36,212 bases of DNA from Novosphingobium sp. (GTDB lineage: Bacteria; Pseudomonadota; Alphaproteobacteria; Sphingomonadales; Sphingomonadaceae), in contig DAICYJ010000218.1 in NCBI GenBank assembly GCA_027311705.1, positions 1 to 36,212 of the forward strand, given 5' to 3'. Below, piece by piece: positions 10,584 to 22,994 of this stretch. The number at the start of each line of letters is the position of its first letter. Within the stretch, counting starts at the first letter, position 1. Made by a program: the position numbers and the translations under genes. Below the pieces are notes generated by a model, which saw only the letters and a list, made by a program, of their open reading frames with translations, did no database searches and was not told the origin of the DNA.

Positions 10584-12281
10584 TCAGCGCACGGCGTGGG
10601 TTACGGGGACTGCGGCGGGTTCCTCCCACATGCGCAGCGCTGGCAGGAAGCTTGCGGGCAGTTCGCGACCCAATTTGCGAAATGTGGCCTGCAGGCCCGG
10701 ATTGTCGCGACCCAGGAAATCTGCGCCAAAATCATCAATGGAATTGATCGTTTTGATGCCCAGTTTTGCCCGATAAAAAGTGACGAGCGTTTTGGCGCGG
10801 GTGTCGTCGTCCATCATGTCCTGGGTCCACATGCCTTGCTCGGTTTCGGGCGTGACGGAACAGGTGCTCGCGATGTGGGCAGCAGGTTCATTGCTGGCAT
10901 AGCGCGCGGCCAGCATCGCCGCCTGCGCCTTTGCTTCGCTTTCCCGTCCCAGGCTGTGGTAGGCACAGAACCGCAAGGCAACATAGAAGCCTAGGGCCGC
11001 GGGGGCTTCCAGGATGCGCTCGGAAGGTGTTTCGCGATCAAGCAATTCCAGCGCGTCCTTCGCGTGCCCCGTAGCGATCAAAAGGCTCGCGAAGTTCGGC
11101 ATCAGATTGACGGCATACTGATACTTGCTGGCCGGGTTGGCCGTGTTCACCCGAATGGCCGTCGCGATGGCTGCTTCCAACTGGCCATCATATATTAGCA
11201 TTTTTGCATAGCGGGCGGTCATGAGTGAAATGTAGAAACGGTCGTCGTCCCAAAGTTTTGAATCTTCGACGGCTTCTGCGAGCAGCGACTTTGCTTCAGC
11301 ATGCCGACCCGCTCCCCAAAATGCATCCGCCAGCACGCGACGGTTGGGAAGCGACGGATCGACCCGGAATTGACTGAGCACGGCGGCCAGATTTGCATCT
11401 CGCTGGCCGTTCAGGTTGCCGCCGGCCCATTGTTCTACAGCCGGCCAGATTGGTTCAAAGCGCCTGTCGATGAGCATCCGAAGCCCGTATTCCGGCCCGA
11501 CGATTTGTGGCAGCAATGCTATTGCGCTGACAGCGTCTTGCTGGGCGATATAGTCGGCGATCGAATTGACCGCCATTTCACCAAAGAAATCGGAATCATC
11601 CTTGCCGTACCCCGCCTTGATCAACGCCATCCGCAAGTTCGTCTCGGTGATGTTCTCATGCGCATAATGCAGCATTCGAAAATACCCTTGCATTGATGCA
11701 ATCTCAACATTGTCCAGTACTTCCGGCTGCTTTTTTATGGCGGACAGGAGCAAAAGTCCTCCTTGATGCAACTGGTGGTTCTCAATCTTCGCCACCCCCG
11801 CAAGGAATTGCGCGTCAGCATCGTCCGGCATCAGTCTGTAGCATTGGTCGGCTGCATTGGCGGCCTCCTGTTCAAGGCTGGCGACGTCCGTCGATTCTTC
11901 GTAAATTCGCGATGCCAGGGTACAGGCAACCTTGCCGCGCAACGGGCCGGGTTGCGGAACGAGGGCCAAGGCGCGCTCAAGCAGCGATTTGACCTCGACG
12001 TAAGTCTTCGCGCGCATCGCCTGGGCCAAAAGGTCGTAAGCGGCGGCATCGCCATTTGACGGTATCGCGTCGGTTCCGCCGAGTGAGGTCGCTTTCGACC
12101 GATCGATCTCCGCAGCCATGGTGGCATTCGCCTGGATCGGCGCAAGGCCCGCTAGCAGCGCGGCAGATGCGACCAAAGTCCATGCTCTACGAGATTGGCG
12201 GCTATACTTGGGTGACGGCACGGGGGGTTCCAACAATTTCGGATCGGTCAATTCGCTTGCGCTTTTCCATCGAGAAACCAT
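10584..12281 (-). CDS. Hypothetical TPR-like, probably exported protein
   Basis: 565 aa; N-terminal hydrophobic segment AWTLVASAALLAGLAPIQANA; alpha-helical, Ala/Leu-rich repeats suggest TPR-like structure. Confidence 0.75.
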   Translation of the reverse strand: MVSRWKSASELTDPKLLEPPVPSPKYSRQSRRAWTLVASAALLAGLAPIQANATMAAEIDRSKATSLGGTDAIPSNGDAAAYDLLAQAMRAKTYVEVKSLLERALALVPQPGPLRGKVACTLASRIYEESTDVASLEQEAANAADQCYRLMPDDADAQFLAGVAKIENHQLHQGGLLLLSAIKKQPEVLDNVEIASMQGYFRMLHYAHENITETNLRMALIKAGYGKDDSDFFGEMAVNSIADYIAQQDAVSAIALLPQIVGPEYGLRMLIDRRFEPIWPAVEQWAGGNLNGQRDANLAAVLSQFRVDPSLPNRRVLADAFWGAGRHAEAKSLLAEAVEDSKLWDDDRFYISLMTARYAKMLIYDGQLEAAIATAIRVNTANPASKYQYAVNLMPNFASLLIATGHAKDALELLDRETPSERILEAPAALGFYVALRFCAYHSLGRESEAKAQAAMLAARYASNEPAAHIASTCSVTPETEQGMWTQDMMDDDTRAKTLVTFYRAKLGIKTINSIDDFGADFLGRDNPGLQATFRKLGRELPASFLPALRMWEEPAAVPVTHAVR

Positions 12282-12426
12282 GCCAATCGATCTCCGGGCG
12301 GGTCAAATTTTCGAAGATTCAGAGCTTGTTTGCAGCATTATGGACGTGTGTCACCAGCATCAAATCGTGCAGGATTGTTACAAGCAAGTCGACCTTTCCA
12401 TGAAAGACGTCATTCGCTTATTCTGC

Positions 12427-12456
12427 AACAAAAAACCCCGCCGAAGCGGGGCTTTT
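12427..12456 (-). terminator. Rho-independent terminator of rpoD
   Basis: Minus strand AAGCCCCGC-TTCG-GCGGGGTTTTTT directly downstream of the rpoD stop. Confidence 0.9.
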
Positions 12457-12458
12457 CA

Positions 12459-14465
<2,007 letters not shown>

Positions 14466-14540
14466 TGAACTTTCGCTACCACCTTGTGCCAGCCGGGCCC
14501 CGTGCGGTGGGGCGCGTCATAATTTCACTAATGAAACACT

Positions 14541-14546
14541 ATTATA
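14541..14546 (-). promoter_or_regulatory. Candidate rpoD -10 element (TATAAT) overlapping the dnaG stop
   Basis: Minus-strand CGCGTTATAATAGTG contains a perfect TATAAT about 75 bp upstream of the rpoD ATG; no strong -35 seen. Confidence 0.45.
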
Positions 14547-16401
14547 ACGCGTCTCGACCACGGCCCATTTGCCCCACCTGAGCAAACAAGGCCAGCCTTC
14601 GTTCGCGTAATCTTTCTTTTTCCACCTCGGATTCCGGGGAAAGTTCTTCCTGGTAGCGCCGATTGGCCTCTGCCAGCGCGGCTTCCACCGCCGGAAGCTC
14701 CACCAGCAGGGTGATTGCCTCCGCCAGATTCCCGGCGGCGCCTTCGCCCTTGCCCAGGAACCCGTACCTTATCTCTCCGAAATCCGCAGCTGACGGCAAC
14801 TTGATCTGCCGTCCGGCCAATATGGTGCGCAAGCCGGTACTTTCAAGGACATCCGGCGAGTCGGCAAACGCCAGCAGCGCATCCAGCAGCCGGGCCTGAT
14901 CGCCATCGGCGGGAGAAACGCGCGCCAGCATTTCGGCATGGGGCGCAATCACTTCAGGATGATCGACCAGCCCCAGCAGCACGGCAGCGAGCAGCCGCTC
15001 ATGCTGTCCCACGTGGCGCTGCAACCGTTCGGTCTGTACCGGCCCCAGCGGCGGCGGCGCGGGCTTCCATGGCTGGCCCGGCTTGCGGCCACCGGCGGAG
15101 CGTTGCATCGGCTGGAACGGCGCGCGTTCCTTCCTCGCATAAGCCAGCTCGCCAAAGCGTTCGAGCAAATCGCGGCGATAAAGCGCCTTGATATCCGGGT
15201 GCTGGATGGTGTCGACATGGTCCATCAGCCGTTGTTTCAAGCCGGCCTTGTCTTCCGGCGTGACGAGCGGCGAGACATCGCGCTCCACCTGCCACAGCAC
15301 CTCCACCATGCTGCGCGCGGCGTTCAGCAGTGTTTCCATCGCCGCCGCGCCGTCGCGCTTCAGCACGTCGTCCGGGTCCATCCCCGCAGGCAAAGTGGCG
15401 ATGCGCAGCGAATGGCCGGGGCGCAGCAGGGGCAGGGCGCGCAGGATCGCCCGCATCGCCGCGCGCTGGCCGGCCGCATCGCCATCGAAGCACAGCGTGG
15501 GGCATTCCACCACGCGCCACAGCCGCTCGATCTGGTCCTCGGTCAGCGCGGTGCCCAGCGGCGCCACCGCCTCGCCAATGCCCGCTGCCGCCAGCGCGAC
15601 CACGTCCATATAGCCTTCGACCACGACCACCCGGCCGGATTGCCGCGCTGCCGGCCCCGCGCGGTGGAGGTTGTAAACCGTCCGCCCCTTGTCGAACAAA
15701 GGCGTATCGGGTGAATTCAGGTATTTGGGCGCATCGGTCTTGTCGGCGCTCAGGATACGCCCCCCGAACGCGATCACGCGCCCACGCGGATCGAGGATCG
15801 GCAGCATCAGCCGCCCGCGAAACCGGTCGTAAGGCTCCTTGCCTTCAACCACGATCCGCAACCCAGCCTCGATCAGCATGGCATCGGGAAACGCCGAAAG
15901 CGCCTCCTTCAACGCCGTCCGGCTATCGGGCGCAAACCCGAACCCGAAATCGCGCACGATCCCGGCCGGAAACCCGCGCGAAGCCAGATAGCGCCGCGCA
16001 TCGGCCCCGCGCTCCTCGGCCAGGCTGCGCACGAAAAACTCCTGCGCCGCCGCCATCACGTCATGCAGCGATTTCTGCGCCTCCGCCCGCGCCGCCGCGC
16101 GCGGGTCTGGGGCAGGGACTTCCATCCCCGCCTGCATCGCCAGTTCCTTCACCGCATCCATGAACGGCAGGCCCTGATGATCGGTCATCCACCGGATCAC
16201 ATCGCCATGCGCCCCGCAGCCGAAGCAATGATAAAACCCCTTCTCATCATTGATCGTGAAGCTGGGCGTCTTCTCGTTGTGGAACGGGCAACACGCCTTG
16301 AACTCCCGCCCCGCCTTGGTGACGCGCACGCTCCGCCCGATCACGGCCGAAAGCGAGATGCGCGTGCGCAGTTCGTCAAGGAATTGGGGGGAAAGGCTCA
16401 C
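14542..16401 (-). CDS. dnaG: DNA primase
   Basis: CHC2 zinc finger (CPFHNEKTPSFTINDEKGFYHCFGCGAHGDVIRW), TOPRIM VVVEGYMDVVAL...LCFDGDAAGQRAAMRA. Confidence 0.97.
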   Translation of the reverse strand: MSLSPQFLDELRTRISLSAVIGRSVRVTKAGREFKACCPFHNEKTPSFTINDEKGFYHCFGCGAHGDVIRWMTDHQGLPFMDAVKELAMQAGMEVPAPDPRAAARAEAQKSLHDVMAAAQEFFVRSLAEERGADARRYLASRGFPAGIVRDFGFGFAPDSRTALKEALSAFPDAMLIEAGLRIVVEGKEPYDRFRGRLMLPILDPRGRVIAFGGRILSADKTDAPKYLNSPDTPLFDKGRTVYNLHRAGPAARQSGRVVVVEGYMDVVALAAAGIGEAVAPLGTALTEDQIERLWRVVECPTLCFDGDAAGQRAAMRAILRALPLLRPGHSLRIATLPAGMDPDDVLKRDGAAAMETLLNAARSMVEVLWQVERDVSPLVTPEDKAGLKQRLMDHVDTIQHPDIKALYRRDLLERFGELAYARKERAPFQPMQRSAGGRKPGQPWKPAPPPLGPVQTERLQRHVGQHERLLAAVLLGLVDHPEVIAPHAEMLARVSPADGDQARLLDALLAFADSPDVLESTGLRTILAGRQIKLPSAADFGEIRYGFLGKGEGAAGNLAEAITLLVELPAVEAALAEANRRYQEELSPESEVEKERLRERRLALFAQVGQMGRGRDAL

Positions 16402-16408
16402 GTCCGGG

Positions 16409-16864
16409 TCAGGCGGAAAGCGCCGCCTTCACCAGCCCGCTGGCCTTGCTCATGTCCAGCTGGCTGCCGTGCTTGGCCTTCAGCGCGGCAACGACCTTGC
16501 CCATGTCCTTCATGCCGGCAGCGGCCGTTTCCGCAATGATCCCGGCGATCAGCGACTTCACTTCGTCGTCGCCCAGCTGTGCGGGGAGGAATTCCTCGAT
16601 CACCGTCAGTTCGGCCTGCTCCACGTCGGCCAGTTCCTGCCGTCCGCCGTCGACGTACAACGTGATCGATTCGCGGCGCTGCTTGGCCATTTTCTGCAAC
16701 ACATCGACCGTCAGCACGTCATCGTCAGGCACCGTCGAAGCTGTGCGCAGTTCGATGTCCTTGTCCTTCAGCTTGGCGAGGATAAGGCGCACGGCGGCCA
16801 GACGCGGCTTGTCGCCGGCTTTCATCGCCGCAACCTGCGCGGCCTTGATCGAATCGCGGATCAT
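16409..16864 (-). CDS. GatB/YqeY domain-containing protein
   Basis: 151 aa; MIRDSIKAAQVAAMKAGDKPRLAAVRLILAKLKDKDIELR...MKDMGKVVAALKAKHGSQLDMSKASGLVKAAL. Confidence 0.92.
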   Translation of the reverse strand: MIRDSIKAAQVAAMKAGDKPRLAAVRLILAKLKDKDIELRTASTVPDDDVLTVDVLQKMAKQRRESITLYVDGGRQELADVEQAELTVIEEFLPAQLGDDEVKSLIAGIIAETAAAGMKDMGKVVAALKAKHGSQLDMSKASGLVKAALSA

Positions 16865-17022
16865 CGGTTGTATTCCTGTGGATGGGCACGCCCCCGGCGC
16901 GCCAAACGGTCCCTGTAGGACAAACTTTCTGCCCTTGCTAGGTTGACGGTTGGGCCCATCAGGTCTAGCCGCCGCCCCTTAGCAACATCGCCATAAACCA
17001 TGTCTCCGGAGCGCCCCCCATC

Positions 17023-18204
17023 ATGGCCGACCCCGTACTTTCGCACGCGCCTGCAACGGCTACCCGGCCGGATGGCGCGACGGGAGTCCTTGTGCTGGCG
17101 GATGGCTCGGTCGCGTGGGGCAGGGGCTTCGGCGCCACCGGCTCGGCCGTCGGCGAGGTGTGCTTCAACACCGCGATCACCGGCTATCAGGAAGTGATGA
17201 CCGATCCGTCCTATGCAGGCCAGGTCGTCACCTTCACCTTCCCGCACATCGGCAATGTCGGCGCGAATATCGAGGATGACGAAAGCCACGGCGTGCCAGG
17301 CGCAGTCGGTTGCCTCGTCCGCGAAGACGTGACCGTGCCTGCCAACTTCCGTGCGCAGGAAGGCTTCGGCGCATGGCTGGAACGCCACGGCAAGATCGGC
17401 ATCGCCGGCCTCGACACCCGCGCGCTCACCCGCCGCATCCGCCTGTCTGGCGCACCCAACGCAGTGATCGCGCATGATCCCAAGGGCGAGTTCGACATTC
17501 CCGCCCTGATCGAGCGCGCGAAAAGCTGGCCCGGCCTCGAAGGCAGCGACCTCGCCAGCGCCGTCACCCGCGACGTGAACGAGGAATGGCGCGGCAGCGT
17601 GTGGAAACTGGGTGAGGGCTTCACCCGCCCCGCCGCCGACACCAAGCCACACGTCGTCGCGATGGATTTCGGCGCGAAGGACAACATCTTCCGCAATCTG
17701 GTGCAGGCCGGCGCGTCGGTAACGATCGTCCCCGCCGATACCACGCTCGAAACCATCATGCTGCTCAAGCCCGCCGGCGTGTTCCTCTCGAACGGCCCCG
17801 GCGATCCCGCCGCGACCGGCGCCTATGCCGTGCCGGTGATCCAGAAGCTGCTGGCGGCGGACATTCCGGTGTTCGGCATTTGTCTGGGCCACCAGATGCT
17901 CGGCCTCGCCGCCGGTGCCCGCACCACCAAGATGCACCAGGGCCACCGCGGCGCAAACCACCCGGTACTGCGCAAGGCAGACGGCGTAGTCGAGATCACC
18001 TCGATGAACCACGGCTTCGCGGTCGATAACGCCGCGCTGCCGGACACGGTTGAGGAAACGCATGTGTCGCTGTTCGACGGATCGAACTGCGGCATCGCGG
18101 TGAAGGGCAAGCGCGCGTTCGGGGTGCAGTATCACCCCGAGGCTTCGCCGGGACCGCAGGACAGTTTTTACTTGTTCGAGAAGTTCGTGGGGATGTTGGG
18201 GTGA
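17023..18204 (+). CDS. carA: Carbamoyl-phosphate synthase small subunit
   Basis: GEVCFNTAITGYQEVMTDPSYAGQVVTFTFPHIGNVG; FGICLGHQMLGLAAGA glutaminase motif; QYHPEASPGP. Confidence 0.98.
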   Translation: MADPVLSHAPATATRPDGATGVLVLADGSVAWGRGFGATGSAVGEVCFNTAITGYQEVMTDPSYAGQVVTFTFPHIGNVGANIEDDESHGVPGAVGCLVREDVTVPANFRAQEGFGAWLERHGKIGIAGLDTRALTRRIRLSGAPNAVIAHDPKGEFDIPALIERAKSWPGLEGSDLASAVTRDVNEEWRGSVWKLGEGFTRPAADTKPHVVAMDFGAKDNIFRNLVQAGASVTIVPADTTLETIMLLKPAGVFLSNGPGDPAATGAYAVPVIQKLLAADIPVFGICLGHQMLGLAAGARTTKMHQGHRGANHPVLRKADGVVEITSMNHGFAVDNAALPDTVEETHVSLFDGSNCGIAVKGKRAFGVQYHPEASPGPQDSFYLFEKFVGMLG

Positions 18205-18722
18205 ATAGGCGCCGCATGCTTTGGAGCGCGGGACTTGTTTTGCTTGCTCTGAATGGCGCATTTTTTTGGTGGCGTTTCAATGCTGGTGAGCGTGAAATGT
18301 TGGCGGAATGGGTCGTGTTGATGCCCGACTTGGAGGCGAGCCAAAGGGATAATCCGATGAATTTCCTCGAATCTTCACACATTCATGATCCGCGATATCC
18401 GGTTTTGAATGGATTAGACGACGGCAATGTATTGATGAAAGCTGCCCACTCTTGCGCAATATCTCAGTCATATCTGGCTCACTATTTTGGTGTGGACGCG
18501 AATGGGAAGCAGCCCTTGCAAATGCCTGACCGTCTCTTCCTTCCGCGTCTTTCCACCAACCAAGCCCGCTGCCTGGGATCTAAACTGCCCAAGGGTTACC
18601 AGTTGGCGCGCTTGAAACGCTCCGTATCTCCCAAGTTTGTCGGCTGGGGAGCAAACGATCTTGAATTGTCGCCGCTTGTGCGGCCCGAAACGAACAGGCC
18701 TTCGCATGCCCAAACGCACTGA
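18201..18722 (+). CDS. Hypothetical membrane-anchored or exported protein between carA and carB
   Basis: GTG start at 18201 overlaps the carA TGA (GTGA); N-terminal hydrophobic helix [19 protein letters not shown]; overlaps the carB start by 17 bp; lower GC. Confidence 0.75.
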   Translation: MNRRRMLWSAGLVLLALNGAFFWWRFNAGEREMLAEWVVLMPDLEASQRDNPMNFLESSHIHDPRYPVLNGLDDGNVLMKAAHSCAISQSYLAHYFGVDANGKQPLQMPDRLFLPRLSTNQARCLGSKLPKGYQLARLKRSVSPKFVGWGANDLELSPLVRPETNRPSHAQTH

Positions 18723-21700
18723 CATCTCCTCGATCCTGATCATCGGCGCCGGGCCGATCGTCATTGGCCAGGCTTGCGAGTTCGATTATTCGGGCACGCA
18801 GGCGGTGAAGGCGCTGAAGGAGGAGGGCTATCGCATCGTCCTCGTCAATTCGAACCCCGCCACGATCATGACCGATCCGGACATGGCCGACGCGACCTAT
18901 GTCGAGCCGATCACGCCCGAATTCGTCGCCAAGATCATCGAGAAGGAGCGGCCCGACGCCGTTCTGCCCACGATGGGCGGCCAGACCGCGCTAAATACCG
19001 CGCTGGCGCTGGCGCAGGATGGCACGCTCGAAAAGTACGGCTGCATCATGATCGGCGCAGACGCCGAAGCCATCGACAAGGCGGAAGACCGGATGAAATT
19101 CCGCGACGCCGTGGACAAGATCGGCCTCGAATCCGCGCGCTCCGGCATTGCCCACAACGTCGACGAAGCGCTCGCCGTGCTCGAACGCACCGGCCTGCCT
19201 TCGATCATCCGCCCCAGCTTCACGCTGGGCGGCACCGGCGGCGGCATCGCCTACAACAAGGAAGAATTCATCCAGATCGTGCGCGGCGGCATCGAAGCCT
19301 CGCCCACGTCCGAAGTGCTCATCGAAGAGTCGCTGCTGGGATGGAAAGAATACGAGATGGAGGTCGTTCGCGACAAGAACGACAACTGCATCATCATCTG
19401 TTCGATCGAGAACGTCGATCCGATGGGCGTCCACACCGGCGATTCCATCACCGTCGCCCCGGCGTTGACGCTCACCGACAAGGAATACCAGATCATGCGC
19501 AATGCATCGATCGCGGTCCTGCGGGAAATCGGCGTGGAAACAGGCGGTTCGAACGTACAGTTCGCAGTCAACCCGAAGGACGGTCGCCTGATCGTCATCG
19601 AGATGAACCCCCGCGTCTCGCGCTCGTCGGCGCTGGCTTCCAAGGCCACGGGCTTCCCCATCGCCAAGGTCGCGGCCAAGCTGGCGGTCGGCTACACGCT
19701 CGATGAGATCCTGAACGACATCACCGGCGCCACCCCCGCCGCGTTCGAACCGACCATCGATTACGTCGTCACCAAGATCCCGCGCTTCGCCTTTGAAAAG
19801 TTCAAGGGGTCCAAGCCACTCCTCGGAACGGCTATGAAGTCCGTCGGCGAAGTGATGGCAATTGGCCGGAATTTCAAGGAATCGATGCAGAAGGCGCTGC
19901 GCGGCCTCGAAACCGGGCTCGACGGTTTCAACCGTGTTGTCGAACTCGAAGGCGCTACCCGCGACCAGATCGTCGCCGCGCTCAGCATTGCCACGCCAGA
20001 CCGCATCCTCGTGATCGCGCAGGCCTTCCGCGAAGGCTTCTCGGTCGAGGACGTCCACGCGGTCACCAAATACGAGCCGTGGTTCCTGCGCCAGATCGAG
20101 GAAATCATCGCCGAAGAAGCGCGAATTTCCAAGGATGGCCTGCCGAACGATGCCGTGGGCCTGCGCCGCCTGAAAGCCATGGGCTTTTCCGACAAGCGCC
20201 TCGCCACGCTCGCCGTCCGCTCGGTCGGCGTCGCCGGCGGCATGGGCGAAACCCAGGCCAAGCGTTCGGGCCTGCTGCACGATGTGATCAGCGCGATGGC
20301 CGGTGCCACCAGCGAAGAAGAAGTGCGCAAGCTGCGCCACAAGCTGGGCGTGCGCCCGGTGTTCAAGCGCATCGACAGCTGCGCCGCCGAGTTCGAGGCG
20401 GTCACGCCGTACATGTACTCGACATACGAATCCGGCCTGTTCGGTGAACCGGAGAACGAATCCGCGCCCACCGGCCGGCGCAAGATCGTCATCCTGGGTG
20501 GCGGGCCGAACCGCATCGGGCAGGGGATCGAGTTCGATTACTGCTGCTGCCACGCCTGTTTCGCGCTGGAAGAAGCCGGCTACGAAACGATCATGATCAA
20601 CTGCAACCCGGAAACGGTGTCCACCGACTACGACACGTCGGATCGCTTGTATTTTGAGCCGCTGACCGCTGAGGACGTGCTCGAAATCCTTGAGCTGGAA
20701 CAGTCGAACGGCGAACTCGTCGGCGTGATCGTCCAGTTCGGCGGGCAGACCCCGCTAAAACTGGCGCAGGCGCTGCAGGATGCGGGCATCCCCATCCTCG
20801 GTACTTCGCCCGATTCCATCGACCTTGCCGAAGACCGCGAGCGCTTCGCGGCGCTAGTCGACAAGCTGAAGCTCAAGCAGCCCGAAAACGGCATGGCCCG
20901 CAGCCGCGACGAGGCCATCGCCGTCGCCGCGCGCATCGGCTACCCCGTGCTCATCCGCCCCAGCTATGTGCTGGGCGGTCGGGCCATGGAAATCGTCGAC
21001 AGCGAAGCCCAGCTGGACGACTACATCGCCACCGCCGTGAACGTATCGGGCGACAGCCCGGTGCTGATCGATCGGTACTTGCGCGATGCCATCGAATGCG
21101 ACGTCGATGCTCTGGCCGATGGCACCGACGTGGTTGTGGCCGGCGTTCTGCAACACATCGAGGAAGCCGGCATCCATTCGGGCGACAGCGCCTGCACCCT
21201 GCCGCCATACAGCCTGCCCGCCGACATCATCGCCGAAATGGAGCGGCAGACGGTCCTGCTCGCCAAGGGGCTGAACGTGCGCGGGCTGATGAACATCCAG
21301 TTCGCGGTGAAGGATGGCGAGGTTTACCTCATCGAGGTGAACCCGCGCGCCAGCCGCACGGTGCCATTCGTCGCCAAGGCCATCGGCCAGCCCATCGCCA
21401 AGTATGCCGCACGCGTGATGGCGGGCGAAAAGCTGGCAGACCTGCCGCCGATCCGCCGCGAGATGAACTACATGGCGGTGAAGGAAGCCGTGTTCCCGTT
21501 CGCGCGCTTCCCCGGCGTGGATCCGGTCCTCTCACCCGAGATGAAGTCCACCGGCGAAGTCATGGGAATCGATAGCAATTTTGCCGTCGCGTTCGCCAAG
21601 GCGCAGCTGGGCGCCGGGATGCACCTGCCGCTTTCGGGCACGCTGTTCGTGTCGGTAAAGGACAGCGACAAGGCCGTCGTCCTGCCTGCGGTCCAAAAGC

Positions 21701-22029
21701 TTGCCAGCTTCGGTTTCACCATCGTCGCCACCGGCGGCACCGCGCAGTTCCTGGCCGAAGCCGGCGTGGAAGTGCAGCGCGTAAACAAGGTTGCCGAAGG
21801 GCGCCCGCACATCGTCGATCGCATCATCGATGGCGATATCGCGCTGGTGTTCAACACCACCGAGGGCTGGCAAAGCCATAAGGATTCGCAATCGATCCGC
21901 GGCTCGGCGCTGAACAACAAGGTCTCGTATTTCACCACGGCGGCGGCATCTGTTGCCGCGGCAGAGGCGATCGAGGCCTTGCGCGGTGCCGAACTTGCGG
22001 TACGTTCGTTGCAGGACTATTATAGTTAG
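18706..22029 (+). CDS. carB: Carbamoyl-phosphate synthase large subunit
   Basis: Start at ATG 18706 ([33 protein letters not shown]); full two-ATP-grasp CarB sequence. Confidence 0.98.
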   Translation: MPKRTDISSILIIGAGPIVIGQACEFDYSGTQAVKALKEEGYRIVLVNSNPATIMTDPDMADATYVEPITPEFVAKIIEKERPDAVLPTMGGQTALNTALALAQDGTLEKYGCIMIGADAEAIDKAEDRMKFRDAVDKIGLESARSGIAHNVDEALAVLERTGLPSIIRPSFTLGGTGGGIAYNKEEFIQIVRGGIEASPTSEVLIEESLLGWKEYEMEVVRDKNDNCIIICSIENVDPMGVHTGDSITVAPALTLTDKEYQIMRNASIAVLREIGVETGGSNVQFAVNPKDGRLIVIEMNPRVSRSSALASKATGFPIAKVAAKLAVGYTLDEILNDITGATPAAFEPTIDYVVTKIPRFAFEKFKGSKPLLGTAMKSVGEVMAIGRNFKESMQKALRGLETGLDGFNRVVELEGATRDQIVAALSIATPDRILVIAQAFREGFSVEDVHAVTKYEPWFLRQIEEIIAEEARISKDGLPNDAVGLRRLKAMGFSDKRLATLAVRSVGVAGGMGETQAKRSGLLHDVISAMAGATSEEEVRKLRHKLGVRPVFKRIDSCAAEFEAVTPYMYSTYESGLFGEPENESAPTGRRKIVILGGGPNRIGQGIEFDYCCCHACFALEEAGYETIMINCNPETVSTDYDTSDRLYFEPLTAEDVLEILELEQSNGELVGVIVQFGGQTPLKLAQALQDAGIPILGTSPDSIDLAEDRERFAALVDKLKLKQPENGMARSRDEAIAVAARIGYPVLIRPSYVLGGRAMEIVDSEAQLDDYIATAVNVSGDSPVLIDRYLRDAIECDVDALADGTDVVVAGVLQHIEEAGIHSGDSACTLPPYSLPADIIAEMERQTVLLAKGLNVRGLMNIQFAVKDGEVYLIEVNPRASRTVPFVAKAIGQPIAKYAARVMAGEKLADLPPIRREMNYMAVKEAVFPFARFPGVDPVLSPEMKSTGEVMGIDSNFAVAFAKAQLGAGMHLPLSGTLFVSVKDSDKAVVLPAVQKLASFGFTIVATGGTAQFLAEAGVEVQRVNKVAEGRPHIVDRIIDGDIALVFNTTEGWQSHKDSQSIRGSALNNKVSYFTTAAASVAAAEAIEALRGAELAVRSLQDYYS

Positions 22030-22041
22030 GCTTCCACGGGT

Positions 22042-22127
22042 TTCCCCACCAGCGCGGCAGTACAAGTCCGGACCGGAAGGTCGGTCCGGTGGGGAACGGT
22101 TTTCCCTTGTTTGCGTAGCGCAAGGGA
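22042..22127 (+). ncRNA. Structured greA 5' leader (two hairpins)
   Basis: TTCCCCA/TGGGGAA outer stem enclosing CCGGACCG-GAAGGT-CGGTCCGG (8 bp perfect), then TCCCTTG/CAAGGGA. No annotated family; structure read from sequence. Confidence 0.5.
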
Positions 22128-22148
22128 TTGAAAGAAAGAGGAATATCA

Positions 22149-22625
22149 ATGGCCAGTGTTGACAAGCTGCCGATGCTTCAGGAAGGCTACGACATGCTGA
22201 CCGCAGAGCTGGCAGCACTGCGCAAGGAGCGGCCACTGATCGTCGACGCGATCGAGGAAGCGCGCGCCCATGGCGACCTTTCCGAAAACGCCGAATATCA
22301 TGCCGCCAAGGAACGTCAGGGCCAGGTCGAGGCGACTGTCATCGATCTCGAAGACAAGATCAGTCGCGCCCACATCATTGATCCCAAAACGCTTTCAGGC
22401 GACCGCATCGTGTTTGGCGCTACCGTGACCCTGCTCGACGATCAGGACAAGCCGGTGCGCTACCAGATCGTCGGCCAGACCGAAGCGGACGCCAAGATGG
22501 GTCGCATCAGTTACAATTCGCCGCTTGGCAAGGCCATGATCGGCCGCCGCGTGGATGACGAGATCGAAGTCACCGTTCCATCCGGCGACAAGTTCTACGT
22601 CGTCGAGAAGATCGAATTCATCTGA
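22149..22625 (+). CDS. greA: Transcription elongation factor GreA
   Basis: [58 protein letters not shown]. Confidence 0.98.
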   Translation: MASVDKLPMLQEGYDMLTAELAALRKERPLIVDAIEEARAHGDLSENAEYHAAKERQGQVEATVIDLEDKISRAHIIDPKTLSGDRIVFGATVTLLDDQDKPVRYQIVGQTEADAKMGRISYNSPLGKAMIGRRVDDEIEVTVPSGDKFYVVEKIEFI

Positions 22626-22656
22626 AGTAGCGGCGGTAACGTGCTGTCTCAGCAAT

Positions 22657-22690
22657 AAAAAAGGCCCCGGATCGCTCCGGGGCCTTTTTT
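22657..22690 (+). terminator. Rho-independent terminator of greA, probably bidirectional
   Basis: AAAAAAGGCCCCGG-ATCGCT-CCGGGGCCTTTTTT. Confidence 0.95.
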
Positions 22691-22693
22691 GTG

Positions 22694-22918
22694 TCACGCC
22701 GCAGTAGGATGTTCCGGATCAAGCAGTTTGTGCATGTGTACGATCACATAGCGCATCTCGGCATCATCGACCGTGCGTTGCGCCTGACTACGCCAGGCGT
22801 CTTCGGCGCTGGCATAGTCGGGATAGACGCCGACGAGGTCAATCGCGTTCAGATCGACGAATTCCAGGCCGCGCGGGTCTTTTACCCGGCCGCCCATCAC
22901 AAGGTGAAGCTTCTGCAT
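22694..22918 (-). CDS. DUF4170-like small protein
   Basis: Start at ATG 22918: MQKLHLVMGGRVKDPRGLEFVDLNAIDLVGVYPDYASAEDAWRSQAQRTVDDAEMRYVIVHMHKLL. Confidence 0.8.
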   Translation of the reverse strand: MQKLHLVMGGRVKDPRGLEFVDLNAIDLVGVYPDYASAEDAWRSQAQRTVDDAEMRYVIVHMHKLLDPEHPTAA

Positions 22919-22994
22919 GGCCACCGTTCCGTTGGGGAGAGAAGTCGTGCCCTTACAACGGCACGGCGTCCATGCAAGTCCGACGTTAGCCCTA

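Noticed and set aside
18991-20553. 520-aa minus-strand ORF
   Set aside because: Antisense shadow of carB; no recognisable domain.
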